Shown here: in pieces, positions 16,567 to 24,956 of the stretch
Layout of the letters: every line of letters begins with the position of its first letter
Numbering within the stretch: position 1 is the stretch's first letter
Assembly: GCF_041154455.1 (NCBI RefSeq)
Contig: NZ_AP028664.1
Location: 3,907,001-3,971,000, forward strand
Reading direction: 5' to 3'
DNA length: 64,000 nucleotides
Source: Variovorax sp. V213
GTDB taxonomy: Bacteria > Pseudomonadota > Gammaproteobacteria > Burkholderiales > Burkholderiaceae_C
Notes under the pieces: model-generated
What the model was told of the DNA's origin: nothing
Databases searched by the model: none
What the model saw: the letters and a program-made list of their open reading frames with translations, nothing else
Translations under genes and position numbers: made by a program

Positions 16567-17241
16567 TCAAGTCAAAGACAGGAGCCGTTCCTTGACGATC
16601 ATGGAGCCGTCGTCCTGGGACTGGACGAATCCGCGCTCCTCGAGATCCTTCATCACGCGGCTCACCATCTCGCGCGAAGCACCCACCATTTTCGCGAGAT
16701 CCTGGCGCGATATCTTGTCGCGCACCTTGAAATTGCCCGCACCATCGTCGATGGCGAACTCGAGCAGCGAACGCGCCACGCGCCCATAGACGTCCATCAG
16801 CGCCAGCGACTCGATCTTGCGGTCGGCATGGCGCAGGCGCTGCACGAGCCCGCGCATGATGTTGTAGGCCATCGAGGAGTTTTCGGGGAGGCAGCGTGCG
16901 AACGCGTCGCGCCCCAGCATGAGCACGTCGCACTGGATCTCGGTGCGCACCGTGGCCGAATGCGGCTCGTCGTCGATCAGGCTCATCTCGCCGATGTAGT
17001 CGCCAGTGTGCAGCGTGGCAAGGATCACTTCGCGGCCGCGGGTGTCGGCGCTCGTGACGCGCGCCCGCCCGGTCAGGATGATGTAGAGGGCGTTGGATTT
17101 CTTGCCTTGCTCGACAATGACTTCCGCTCGCTTGAAGCGCTTTTTGATGATCGCATCCGCAATGCTTGCTGATTGCGAGGATGTCAGCGAAGCGAACAAC
17201 GGAACGCGCCGCAACAGCTCAAGATTGGAAAGCATCGACAT
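16567..17241 (-). CDS. Crp/Fnr-family transcriptional regulator
   Basis: A 224-residue cytoplasmic regulator with an N-terminal cyclic-nucleotide-binding fold (about 15-130) and a C-terminal winged helix (ISRQDLAKMVGASREMVSRVMKDLEERGFV, about 173-202). There are no Fnr-type cysteines for an Fe-S cluster. The phosphate-binding loop reads GEMSLIDDEPHSATV (84-98); the arginine that normally precedes Ser and contacts cAMP is His94. It is transcribed leftward, opposite trxB, with ftsK 90 bases downstream. Ligand and targets are unknown; a growth- or stress-linked role is only suggested by the neighbours. Confidence 0.9.
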   Translation of the reverse strand: MSMLSNLELLRRVPLFASLTSSQSASIADAIIKKRFKRAEVIVEQGKKSNALYIILTGRARVTSADTRGREVILATLHTGDYIGEMSLIDDEPHSATVRTEIQCDVLMLGRDAFARCLPENSSMAYNIMRGLVQRLRHADRKIESLALMDVYGRVARSLLEFAIDDGAGNFKVRDKISRQDLAKMVGASREMVSRVMKDLEERGFVQSQDDGSMIVKERLLSLT

Positions 17242-17338
17242 TTATCAATCCCTGATACCGCACGTGCAAGCCCTCCCCACCTTCGGTTTTCGATGGATTA
17301 CTACAATCGCGCGCATTGAAAACACCGTGCACCCGGCG

Positions 17339-17367
17339 TTGAACCGGGCGGTGATACTCCATATATA
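17339..17367 (+). promoter_or_regulatory. Candidate sigma-70 promoter of trxB
   Basis: TTGAAC (17339-17344) and TATATA (17362-17367) are separated by 17 bases and lie about 60 bases before the trxB start codon. The surrounding A/T-rich stretch stands out in this GC-rich DNA. Confidence 0.5.
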
Positions 17368-17426
17368 ACGGCTACCACCCTGAAAATGTACACGCTGACG
17401 CAGCGCAAATACTAGGCTTTCCAATC

Positions 17427-18386
17427 ATGTCCGCTCCCCAACACGCCAAGGTTTTGATCCTCGGCTCCGGCCCGGCCGGCTATACCGCTGCTGTTTATGC
17501 GGCGCGCGCAAATCTGCAACCCTTGCTCATCACCGGCATTGCTCAAGGCGGCCAATTGATGACGACAACAGAAGTTGACAATTGGCCGGCCGATGTTCAC
17601 GGCGTCCAGGGCCCGGAGCTGATGCAGCGCTTTCTCGAACACGCCGAGCGCTTCAAGACACAGATCGTTTTCGACCATATCAACAAGGTCGACCTTGGCA
17701 AGCGCCCCTTCACGCTGACCGGCGACAGCGGTACCTACACCTGCGATTCGCTCATCATTGCCACGGGCGCTTCCGCCAAATACCTGGGCCTCGATTCCGA
17801 ACAGAAGTTCATGGGCCGCGGCGTTTCGGCCTGCGCAACCTGCGATGGCTTCTTCTACCGCGAGCAAGAGGTGTGCGTGATCGGCGGCGGCAACACGGCC
17901 GTCGAGGAAGCACTGTATCTCGCCAACATCGCGAACAAGGTCACGCTGGTCCATCGCCGGGACAAGTTCCGCGCCGAGCCCATCCTGATCGACAAGCTCC
18001 ACGAAAAGGTCGCCGAAGGCAAGATCGTGCTGAAGCTCCACAGGGAACTCGACCAGGTGCTGGGCGACGACACGGGCGTGACGGGCATCCGGATCAAGAG
18101 CACGCAGAACGGCGAGACCGAGCAGATCGACCTCAAGGGCTGCTTCATCGCCATCGGCCACCACCCCAACACCGACATCTTCCAGGGCCAGCTTGAGATG
18201 AAGGACAACTACATCCTCACTCGCTCCGGCCTGCAGGGCTTCGCCACGATGACCAGCATTCCGGGCGTGTTCGCCGCCGGCGACGTGCAGGACAACGTGT
18301 ACCGCCAGGCCATCACGAGCGCGGGCACCGGCTGCATGGCCGCGCTGGACGCCCAGCGCTTCCTCGAGCAGGACGGCACGCTCTAG
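17427..18386 (+). CDS. trxB: Thioredoxin reductase
   Basis: NADPH- and FAD-dependent enzyme that reduces thioredoxin. The 319-residue protein has the FAD loop GSGPAG (13-18), redox-active C136-A-T-C139 followed by DGFF, the NADPH loop GGGNTA (153-158) and the C-terminal FAD motif VFAAGDVQDNVYRQAITSAGTGC. These are all the hallmarks of low-molecular-weight bacterial TrxB, at normal length. It is divergent from the Crp/Fnr-like gene, with a 185-base gap between them. Confidence 0.97.
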   Translation: MSAPQHAKVLILGSGPAGYTAAVYAARANLQPLLITGIAQGGQLMTTTEVDNWPADVHGVQGPELMQRFLEHAERFKTQIVFDHINKVDLGKRPFTLTGDSGTYTCDSLIIATGASAKYLGLDSEQKFMGRGVSACATCDGFFYREQEVCVIGGGNTAVEEALYLANIANKVTLVHRRDKFRAEPILIDKLHEKVAEGKIVLKLHRELDQVLGDDTGVTGIRIKSTQNGETEQIDLKGCFIAIGHHPNTDIFQGQLEMKDNYILTRSGLQGFATMTSIPGVFAAGDVQDNVYRQAITSAGTGCMAALDAQRFLEQDGTL

Positions 18387-18409
18387 AACCAGGCTGCGGC
18401 CAAAAGGGC

Positions 18410-18415
18410 TATAAT
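18410..18415 (+). promoter_or_regulatory. Candidate -10 element of the rpmB-rpmG operon
   Basis: A perfect TATAAT 24 bases after the trxB stop, followed by a GC-rich discriminator (CCGAG). The expected -35 position reads AACCAG, a poor match. A start of transcription near 18422 would leave a 5' leader of about 136 bases. Confidence 0.5.
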
Positions 18416-18419
18416 CCGA

Positions 18420-18461
18420 GGCTTTGCCGAAATAGCGCCACTCTCGTGGCTTCGGCAAGCC
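18420..18461 (+). other. Stable stem-loop at the 5' end of the rpmB leader
   Basis: GGCTTTGCCGAA (18420-18431) pairs with TTCGGCAAGCC (18451-18461), with one bulged T. Inside it GCCAC (18437-18441) pairs with GTGGC (18446-18450) around TCTC. The outer and inner stems stack with a five-base bulge (ATAGC) on one side. It starts where transcription from the TATAAT box would begin. There is no T-run after it, so it is not an ordinary terminator of trxB. Confidence 0.65.
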
Positions 18462-18557
18462 GGGGTACCGCCACCCGTTTCTGGCGAGGTCAAGCTGCAA
18501 AACACCTGCAATCTTCACGGTTGCGCCGGTGCCAGCTGTTCAAGAAAGAGTGTCCTC

Positions 18558-18791
18558 ATGGCACGCGTATGCGACGTAACGGGCAAAGGCCCGATGGTCG
18601 GAAACAACGTTTCCCACGCCAACAACAAAACCAAGCGCCGGTTCCTGCCGAACCTGCAATATCGCCGTTTCTGGGTCGAGACCGAAAACCGCTGGGTTCG
18701 CCTGCGTGTTTCGAGCGCTGCACTGCGCCTGATCGACAAGAACGGCATCGACGCCGTGCTCGCAGACCTGCGCGCACGCGGCCAAGCTTAA
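18558..18791 (+). CDS. rpmB: 50S ribosomal protein L28
   Basis: A 77-residue ribosomal protein, basic, with the L28 pattern MARVCDVTGKGPMVGNNVSHANNKTKRRFLPNL and a C-terminal RLRVSSAALRLIDKNGIDAV. The start is the ATG at 18558, 172 bases after trxB. The gap holds a TATAAT box and a folded leader. rpmG follows after 11 bases, the usual L28-L33 pair. Confidence 0.97.
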   Translation: MARVCDVTGKGPMVGNNVSHANNKTKRRFLPNLQYRRFWVETENRWVRLRVSSAALRLIDKNGIDAVLADLRARGQA

Positions 18792-18802
18792 GGAGCTGAA
18801 TC

Positions 18803-18976
18803 ATGGCAACGAGCAAAGGCGGACGCGAAAAGATCAAGCTGGAATCCACCGCGGGTACCGGCCACTTCTACACGACCAGCAAGAACAAGAAGACGATGCC
18901 TGAAAAGATGTCGATCATGAAGTTCGACCCCAAGGCGCGCAAGCACGTCGAATACAAGGAAATCAAGCTGAAGTAA
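18803..18976 (+). CDS. rpmG: 50S ribosomal protein L33
   Basis: A 57-residue ribosomal protein (MATSKGGREKIKLESTAGTG...). It carries the L33 patterns HFYTTSKNKKTMPEKM and KFDPKARKHVEYKEIKLK. It lacks the CxxC zinc pairs, so it is the zinc-independent (C-minus) form, as is usual in proteobacteria. It begins 11 bases after rpmB with AAGGAG as the ribosome binding site and is closed by a strong terminator. Confidence 0.97.
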   Translation: MATSKGGREKIKLESTAGTGHFYTTSKNKKTMPEKMSIMKFDPKARKHVEYKEIKLK

Positions 18977-18997
18977 TTCAGCGCTGGTTTCCCAAAA

Positions 18998-19036
18998 CAA
19001 AAACCCCCCGCCAGGCTTGCCCGGCGGGGGTTTTTT
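18998..19036 (+). terminator. Rho-independent terminator of rpmB-rpmG
   Basis: CCCCCGCC and GGCGGGGG form an 8-base GC stem, preceded by AAAAA and followed by TTTTTT, 22 bases after the rpmG stop. Confidence 0.92.
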
Positions 19037-19114
19037 GTTGCCTGCCAATCCTCTTCTCCTCCATCCTGCTGATCCTTCTATTTCCCAGCCTCGGAACAGG
19101 AAAAGCACGGGCAT

Positions 19115-19144
19115 AAAAAAACCGGCCCGCAGGCCGGCTTTTCA
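19115..19144 (-). terminator. Rho-independent terminator of the desaturase gene
   Basis: GCCGGCC-tgcg-GGCCGG read on the minus strand, followed by a run of T (complement of the A-run starting near 19115). It lies about 35 bases beyond the stop codon at 19178 and can also act on rightward transcripts. Confidence 0.85.
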
Positions 19145-19177
19145 GGGGAGCCCCGAGGCTCGATTCTTGAAAGTCTC

Positions 19178-20392
19178 TCAGGCCCGTGCTGCGCGCAGGC
19201 GGGTCGAGAATTCGCGCAGGCCGGCAATGCCGCTGGCTTCCGCACGATGGCACCAGGCCGCCAGATCGGCCGCCAGTTGCTCGCGCGACTGCGAAGTGTT
19301 GAGCCACAGCTGGCGCAGTTCTTCGCGCATCGTCACCATCTTGTCGATGACCGGATGGGCGGCGCGCGCCTGCACGAGGTGCGTGCGGGCCGATGCCGGC
19401 ACCTTGTCGTCGTCGCGGTGCAGCCAGTTCTTGGCTGCCTTGAGCACCGAGATGTCGCCGCCCTTGGTCTTGAGCGCAACCAGCTCCGCCTTGGTGACAC
19501 GGCGCATTTCGCGCGCATAGCCGGCCATGACTTCATAGCGGTTGGCAATGACGGCCTCGAGCGTCTTCTCGTTGGCCACGGGCTGGATGTCGCCCATCTG
19601 CATCTTCGGCGGCACCTTCTTGACCTTGGCCCAGCCAATCTTCTGCATCATCTGGATATAGACCCAGCCGATGTCGAATTCGTATTTCTTGACCGAGAAC
19701 TTGGCCGAGGTGGGATACGTGTGGTGGTTGTTGTGCAGCTCTTCGCCACCGATGATCAGGCCCCAGGGCGAGACATTGCGGCTGGCGTCCGGCGCCTCGA
19801 AGTTGCGATAGCCCCAGTAGTGGCCGATGCCATTGATGATGCCGGCCGCCGTGATGGGAATCCAGAGCATCTGCACGGCCCAGACCGTCAGGCCAAGCCC
19901 GCCGAACAGCGCCAGGTTGATGACCAGCATCAGGCCGACGCCTTGCCAGCTGTAGCGCGTGTACAGGTTGCGTTCGAGCCAGTCATCGGGCGTGCCGTGG
20001 CCGTAGCGATCCATCGTTTCCTTGTTCTTCGACTCGGCGCGATACAGCTCGGCGCCGCGCCACAGGACCTCGTCGATGCCTTTGACCTGCGGGCTGTGCG
20101 GGTCGTCTTCGGTTTCGCACTTGGCGTGGTGCTTGCGGTGAATGGCCACCCATTCCTTGGTCACCATGCCGGTGCCGAGCCACAGCCAGAAACGGAAGAA
20201 GTGCGAAGGGATCGGGCCCAGATCCATGGCCCGGTGCGTCTGCGTGCGGTGCAGGAAAATCGTGACCGCGGCGATCGTGATGTGCGTGGTGACGAGCGTG
20301 TACAGCACGACTTGCCACCATGTGAGGTCCCACAAGCCGTGTCCGAGCCAGTCGATGGCCGCGCTCAAAACGGCAGAGTCAGGAATCAACAT
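19178..20392 (-). CDS. Membrane fatty-acid (acyl-CoA/acyl-lipid) desaturase
   Basis: A 404-residue di-iron membrane enzyme that introduces a cis double bond into saturated acyl chains, using O2. The three histidine boxes are HRTQTH (48-53), HRKHH (85-89) and HNNHH (220-224), with an extra H191 in INGIGHYWGYRNF. Hydrophobic spans lie near residues 26-47, 64-78 and 152-188. The pattern matches delta-9 desaturases of the DesA/SCD group. The C-terminal 150 residues are soluble and rich in charged residues; similar tails occur in other beta- and gammaproteobacterial homologues. It is a single-gene unit with its own terminator. Substrate form (CoA or lipid) is not determined. Confidence 0.93.
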   Translation of the reverse strand: MLIPDSAVLSAAIDWLGHGLWDLTWWQVVLYTLVTTHITIAAVTIFLHRTQTHRAMDLGPIPSHFFRFWLWLGTGMVTKEWVAIHRKHHAKCETEDDPHSPQVKGIDEVLWRGAELYRAESKNKETMDRYGHGTPDDWLERNLYTRYSWQGVGLMLVINLALFGGLGLTVWAVQMLWIPITAAGIINGIGHYWGYRNFEAPDASRNVSPWGLIIGGEELHNNHHTYPTSAKFSVKKYEFDIGWVYIQMMQKIGWAKVKKVPPKMQMGDIQPVANEKTLEAVIANRYEVMAGYAREMRRVTKAELVALKTKGGDISVLKAAKNWLHRDDDKVPASARTHLVQARAAHPVIDKMVTMREELRQLWLNTSQSREQLAADLAAWCHRAEASGIAGLREFSTRLRAARA

Positions 20393-20525
20393 TGAATTAA
20401 GTGCTCCATGGCCACACGAAGGTGCAACCTTTCAGTTAACCTGCGATTTTAAGGGGGCAAGGCCAAAATGAGGCCTTTTGTCCTTCCATAAAAGCGCAGA
20501 TTTACCCTAGTTTGGAGTGCCGCGC

Positions 20526-21797
20526 CTATTTGCGGTTCCACACCGCCGCAAAGAAGCCGTCCGTCGCGTGGCGGTGGGGCCAGAGCCGCAGATAACGGCG
20601 ACCGTCCGGCCCGCCGGCGCAGAGCTTCTCGAACCCCTCCACCTTGAGGCCCTGCAGCAGTTCCGCCGCGTCCTGCGGCACGAAATCCGGGTTGGCGGCG
20701 CTGAAAGCCTCGGCAATGGCCTCGTTTTCTTCCGGCAGCACACTGCACGTGGCATAAATCAGACGACCGCCGGATTTCAGCAAGCGCGCCGCGCTTTGCA
20801 GGATGGCGGCTTGCTTGACCGTCAGCTCCTCGACCGATTTGGGCGACTGGCGCCATTTGAGGTCCGGATTGCGGCGCAGCGTCCCCAGGCCCGAGCAGGG
20901 CGCGTCGACCAGCACCCGATCGATCTTGCCGGCGAGGCGCTTGATGCGATCGTCGCGCTCGTGCGCGATGGCAGCCGGATGGACGTTGGAGAGCTTGCTG
21001 CGCGCGAGCCGCGGCTTGAGCGCATCGAGCCGGTGCGCCGAGGTGTCGAAGGCATAGAGCCGGCCGGTATTGCGCATGGTGGCGCCAATCGCCAGCGTCT
21101 TGCCGCCCGCGCCGGCGCAAAAATCGACCACCATTTCGCCACGCTTGGCGTCCAGCAGCAGCGCGAGCAGCTGGGAGCCCTCGTCCTGTACCTCGACTGC
21201 GCCGCGCGCAAATGCATCCAGCTTGGTCAGCGCCGGCTTGCCCTCGATGCGCAAGCCCCAGGGCGAAAACGGGGTTGCTTCAGATTTGATAGCGGCCTTG
21301 GCAAGCTCCGCCTTCACTTCTGCCCGCTTGTCGGTCAGTGCATTGACCCGGAGGTCGAGCGGAGCGGGCTGCTGCAGACTCTCGACCAACGGCCAGAAAC
21401 CGTCGCCCAGTTGGGCCTTGAGCGGCGTGACCAGCCATTCGGGCAGGTTGTGGCGGTGGCGCTCCAGCAGATCTTCCGGCTTGACGGCATCGCAGTTGTC
21501 GAGCCAGCGCTTTTCGGTGTCGTTGAGAGCGCTCTTCAAAAAATCGCGCGGGCCGTAAAAGCCCAGGATCGCCATGCGGCGCTCTTTCGAACCGGTGCCC
21601 GAAGGCGAGAGATGGTCGAACAGGAGCTTCTTGCGCAGCACGGTATAGACGGTCTCGGCAAGCGTGGCTCGCTCGCGCGGGCCGAACTCGCGGTGATCGC
21701 GGAAAAAGCGCGAAACGACCTGGTCGGCCGGGTGATCGAATTTCAGGACAAGGCCGACCAGATCGGCGGTGGCCTCCAACAGGGCTTTGGGGTGCAT
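20526..21797 (-). CDS. RsmB/NOP-family RNA (cytosine-5) methyltransferase
   Basis: SAM-dependent m5C methyltransferase of the RsmB/Nol1/Nop2 family, acting on 16S rRNA or another RNA. The 423-residue protein has an N-terminal NusB-like region (about 1-140), the SAM loop CAGAGGKT (227-234), and both family cysteines: C301 in DAPCSGLGTLRRNPD and the nucleophile C351 in ATCSVLPEENEA. It is shorter and more divergent than E. coli RsmB, and its methylation site cannot be read from the sequence. Its start is 29 bases beyond the stop of the upstream M48 protease gene on the same strand. Confidence 0.92.
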   Translation of the reverse strand: MHPKALLEATADLVGLVLKFDHPADQVVSRFFRDHREFGPRERATLAETVYTVLRKKLLFDHLSPSGTGSKERRMAILGFYGPRDFLKSALNDTEKRWLDNCDAVKPEDLLERHRHNLPEWLVTPLKAQLGDGFWPLVESLQQPAPLDLRVNALTDKRAEVKAELAKAAIKSEATPFSPWGLRIEGKPALTKLDAFARGAVEVQDEGSQLLALLLDAKRGEMVVDFCAGAGGKTLAIGATMRNTGRLYAFDTSAHRLDALKPRLARSKLSNVHPAAIAHERDDRIKRLAGKIDRVLVDAPCSGLGTLRRNPDLKWRQSPKSVEELTVKQAAILQSAARLLKSGGRLIYATCSVLPEENEAIAEAFSAANPDFVPQDAAELLQGLKVEGFEKLCAGGPDGRRYLRLWPHRHATDGFFAAVWNRK

Positions 21798-21825
21798 GCC
21801 CCGATTGTCTCAGCCGGGCGGCTCC

Positions 21826-23679
21826 CTACGCCGTGCGCGTCCAGATCGTCCCGAAAGCCTGCCGTTCAATCTCCTCCAGCGTCGGCGAATAACCGGCCCA
21901 GAGAACCAGCGCCGCCCCCGGCAGGCTCAGGGTCTGCTCGAGGTGCCGGCAAAGCTGCCAGCGCTCGTCATCGTCCATGCCGGGCAGGTCTACGAACACG
22001 ATGTAGGCCCGGCGCCACGGAAACTCGCGCAAGGTCTTGCGCACCAGCCAGGCCCTCGAGATCGGGAGGCACCGCGACAGGTCGGCCCGCAGTTCGCCCA
22101 ACTCATGGTCGCTCAGGTCATGCCGGACGATCTGGCTGAAGAACGGCGTTTCGGTGATCTCCTCCCAGGCACGCGCCTCGGCTTCTTCCGCCTCCTTGAG
22201 CCGGCCGCGCCACAGCTTCAGGGCTTCCTCGTCGTGCGCCCCTGCATCGGGATCCTCGAGCGCCGCCACGGCGTTTTTCGCAGCCCACCAGCGGCTGGCC
22301 GCGCTGGAGCCGTGCAGGCGGTCGAGCACCGCCAGGCGTGCGTCGCGGTCTCGCGTGGGCAGCATCTGGGCCACCCCCCGCAAGGCACCGGGATGTTCGG
22401 GGGCAACCCGCAGCACGCGTTCATAGCGCTCGCGCACTGGCGCCGCCGGATCGAGCCGGCGTTCGGAATCGGCCCACTCGACCATTTCGTCGGGCGTGTT
22501 GCGCTCGCCCCGCGCGGCAAGAAGTTCGATGCGTTCGCGAATACGCGCCCTGTGCGCATGGTGCTGCTTCCAGTCGCTGGCATGGGCGCGGCGCCATTGA
22601 TTGTCGAAATGCTGGATCCACTTCGCGCTGTCGGCCAGCATGCTCAGCGCCGGCTCGGTGGACCATGGCGGCACCACAGCCTTCTGGCCAAGCGCCTCGA
22701 GCCGGTCACGCAAGACAGGGTGCGTGTCGTCGAGGTCGCTGACGCGCCGCATGGCCTCGCGCAGGGCCTGGCGCGCGAATTCGTTGCTGGGTGGCGTACC
22801 GGCAAGCTCCCGCAGTGCCTTGAAGGGACCGGGCGGCTGGGGCTCGCGTTCGGCACGTGCCCAGTGCGATGCCCAGAATTCATTGGCGTACCAGTTGCCC
22901 TTGATGGCTATTTCCGTCAGCGCGGCCGCGGCCACGGGCGTGCCCAGCAGCCGACCGGAAATGCGGTCGGCTTCGTACTCGTCTTGCCGGGCAAGCGCGA
23001 AGGTCCGGGCCGCAAAGCGCGGAAAGTACCAGCGGAAAAAGGCCTGCGACACCAGCGCCATCACGCCTTCGTCGCGTTGCAGGCTGGCGTCCAGCTTGAG
23101 CCACGACAGCCGCGTGCGGTAGATCCAGGCACTGAGCTTGCCGTGGTTGCCGCGCAAGTGTCCGTACTCGTGCGCGAGCACCGACAGCAGCCGCCGCCGG
23201 TCCAGCATCATCAAGAGCGGCAAGCCGATGGAGAGGGAATTGACCGCTCCGCCAAACAGGCCGAAGCGCGGCACCTGCCGGATGCTGGCGTTGAACTCGT
23301 CGTCCAGGTAGACGCGATGGACCGGCGGCCCCTTGATCTTCTTGCGGATGCGGTCGAGTGCCTCGAACAGCGCCGGCGCATCCTCGCGGGAAAGCTCGCG
23401 GCCATCGGGTTCGTCCAATCGCACCCACAAGGCGCGCAGCGTGGCCCAGAGAAGGCCCAAGGCAAACAGCAGCAGCCAGCCGCGCGAGAAACCGAATCGC
23501 CCGCGCCCGGCGGCCAGTGCCACCCAGGCGATGATGCCGATCGACAGCGCCAGGCAGGCCATCACCCAGGCATAGCCGAGCGCGGCAAACGCCGCGACGC
23601 TGCGCCGGTAGCGCGCACTGTCGTCGGCGCTGGCATGCTCGCTCAGTCGGACGAGGTGAACAAAATCAGCGCGATCCAT
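21826..23679 (-). CDS. M48-family membrane metalloprotease
   Basis: A 617-residue zinc protease. Two membrane spans (about 31-58 and 67-86) anchor it. The zinc motif H170-E-Y-G-H174 sits in LSVLAHEYGHLRGNHG, and the third ligand is probably E234 or E236 in RQDEYEADR. This is the HtpX/Ste24 arrangement. The C-terminal half (about 300-617) is a long soluble region with a tetratricopeptide-like stretch (RERYERVLRVAPEHPGALRGVAQML). That extension is much longer than in HtpX and could recruit substrates. The start is ATG 23679 (MDRADFVHLV); a frame 19 codons longer is less likely. Function unknown beyond membrane proteolysis. Confidence 0.85.
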   Translation of the reverse strand: MDRADFVHLVRLSEHASADDSARYRRSVAAFAALGYAWVMACLALSIGIIAWVALAAGRGRFGFSRGWLLLFALGLLWATLRALWVRLDEPDGRELSREDAPALFEALDRIRKKIKGPPVHRVYLDDEFNASIRQVPRFGLFGGAVNSLSIGLPLLMMLDRRRLLSVLAHEYGHLRGNHGKLSAWIYRTRLSWLKLDASLQRDEGVMALVSQAFFRWYFPRFAARTFALARQDEYEADRISGRLLGTPVAAAALTEIAIKGNWYANEFWASHWARAEREPQPPGPFKALRELAGTPPSNEFARQALREAMRRVSDLDDTHPVLRDRLEALGQKAVVPPWSTEPALSMLADSAKWIQHFDNQWRRAHASDWKQHHAHRARIRERIELLAARGERNTPDEMVEWADSERRLDPAAPVRERYERVLRVAPEHPGALRGVAQMLPTRDRDARLAVLDRLHGSSAASRWWAAKNAVAALEDPDAGAHDEEALKLWRGRLKEAEEAEARAWEEITETPFFSQIVRHDLSDHELGELRADLSRCLPISRAWLVRKTLREFPWRRAYIVFVDLPGMDDDERWQLCRHLEQTLSLPGAALVLWAGYSPTLEEIERQAFGTIWTRTA

Positions 23680-23725
23680 CCGTCTTTCCTCCAACCGGAC
23701 ACCACAGTTTGAAAGAAGCAACGCC

Positions 23726-23959
23726 GTGAATGACAACGACCTGCCACCCCTGACAGAGACGCCTCCCGGCCGCTATCGCCACTACAAGGGCGGCGAATAC
23801 GAGGTGCTGGGCACCGTGCGCCATAGCGAGACGCTCGAACCGATGACCCTCTACCGTGCCCTTTATGGCGCCCAGGGGCTCTGGGTTCGCCCTGCCGCGA
23901 TGTTCAACGAAACCGTGGAGATCGAGGGAATTCGCCAATTGCGCTTTGCCCCGGTTTAG
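23726..23959 (+). CDS. DUF1653 domain protein
   Basis: A 77-residue protein consisting almost entirely of a DUF1653 domain: GRYRHYKGGEYEVLGTVRHSETLEPMTLYRALY, then LWVRPAAMFNETVEIEG. The family is widespread and has no firm function. It reads rightward from a 46-base gap shared with the M48 gene. Confidence 0.85.
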   Translation: MNDNDLPPLTETPPGRYRHYKGGEYEVLGTVRHSETLEPMTLYRALYGAQGLWVRPAAMFNETVEIEGIRQLRFAPV

Positions 23960-23997
23960 ACGGCCGCGTGTTCGAACAGCAAGAGCTGCGGCAGGTT

Positions 23998-24324
23998 TCA
24001 GCCGCAGCGAACGTCCGTCACCCGGCCGCGCGCATCCACGTCGAGGTTGAGGCGCCCGCCGTTGAGTTCCATCGTGACCGCTTCGCCGGGCTTCAGGGCG
24101 CGCACCGTGCCCGCGCCGGCGCGCACGCGGGCGGCGGCTTCGAGCTGCGGCGACAACGGCTGTCCGACAGCGAACCGTGCGCCATCCGCATTGCACTGGT
24201 AAACCGGCTCGGCTGCCGCGGCGGATGCGGAAGCAGGTGCAGAGGTGGGTGTGGAGGCTGGCGCGGCGCAAGCCGCCAGCAGAACGGCGCTGGCGACCGC
24301 GCACAGTAGCGATTGGGTTTTCAA
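23998..24324 (-). CDS. Putative lipoprotein with I78-like protease-inhibitor domain
   Basis: A 108-residue exported protein. The signal peptide ends in the lipobox LAAC with C19 as the lipidated residue, then a low-complexity Ala/Ser/Pro/Thr linker (20-42). The C-terminal domain (about 43-108) has the I78 inhibitor pattern: Cys-N-A-D-G-A at its start, VGQPL, an RALKPGEAVTMELNGGRLNLDVD strand pair, and VRCG at the end. I78 proteins resemble plant-type inhibitors of serine proteases; whether this one inhibits any protease is untested. The start is TTG 24324, chosen because GGGAG lies 8 bases before it and it precedes a proper signal peptide. The neighbouring M48 enzyme is a metalloprotease, so a direct pairing is not implied. 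Confidence 0.75.
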   Translation of the reverse strand: MKTQSLLCAVASAVLLAACAAPASTPTSAPASASAAAAEPVYQCNADGARFAVGQPLSPQLEAAARVRAGAGTVRALKPGEAVTMELNGGRLNLDVDARGRVTDVRCG

Positions 24325-24359
24325 TGAGTGCTCCCGAAAACCCGCGAATATAAACAAAT

Positions 24360-24956
24360 TTAACGTATGTGACTTGATGTATCGGCAAGCCATTCCGCAA
24401 TGGCGCGCGGATACAACTGATGCTCCTGCGCGAGCACCCGGCCGGCCAGTGTGGCCGCGGTGTCGTCCGGCAGCACCGGCACCACCGCCTGCGCCAGGAT
24501 GGGGCCGTGGTCGAGTTCGGTGGTCACCTGGTGCACCGTGACGCCCGCCACCTTGCAGCCGGCGTCGATGGCCCGCTGGTGCGTGTTCAGCCCCGGAAAG
24601 GCGGGCAGCAGCGAAGGATGGATATTGACCAGCCGGCCTGAATAACGGCCGACGAAGGCGGGCGTCAGGATGCGCATGAAGCCCGCCAGTACCACCAGGG
24701 CGGGCGAATGCGCATCGACGACCTTCGCCAGCGCCTCGTCGAAGGCCTCGCGGCTCGGATAGTCCCTGTGCGGGACCACGGCGGTTTCGATGCCGTGCGT
24801 TTTGGCGAGCGCAAGCCCTCCCGCTTCGGCCTTGTTGCTGACGACGGCGGCAATGCGCGCGCCGAAGCGCTCGGACCAGCGGTCGCGCTCGGCGGCGCGC
24901 ACGATGGCCGCCATGTTGGAGCCGCCGCCGGAGATCAGGATCACGATGTTCTTCAT
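24360..24956 (-). CDS. purN: Phosphoribosylglycinamide formyltransferase
   Basis: Third step of purine synthesis: transfers a formyl group from 10-formyl-tetrahydrofolate to GAR. The 198-residue protein has the substrate loop ISGGGSNMAAI (8-18), the catalytic stretch NIHPSLLPAFPGLNTH with Asn and His, and the folate-site VTTELDHGPILAQ containing the catalytic Asp. Length is typical. It stands 35 bases upstream of the small lipoprotein gene on the same strand. Confidence 0.96.
   Translation of the reverse strand: MKNIVILISGGGSNMAAIVRAAERDRWSERFGARIAAVVSNKAEAGGLALAKTHGIETAVVPHRDYPSREAFDEALAKVVDAHSPALVVLAGFMRILTPAFVGRYSGRLVNIHPSLLPAFPGLNTHQRAIDAGCKVAGVTVHQVTTELDHGPILAQAVVPVLPDDTAATLAGRVLAQEHQLYPRAIAEWLADTSSHIR

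Noticed and set aside
20459..20477. AAGGCC/GGCCTT inverted repeat beyond the RNA methyltransferase gene as a terminator
   Set aside because: On the minus strand, where the gene is read, no T-run follows; the T-run is on the wrong side.
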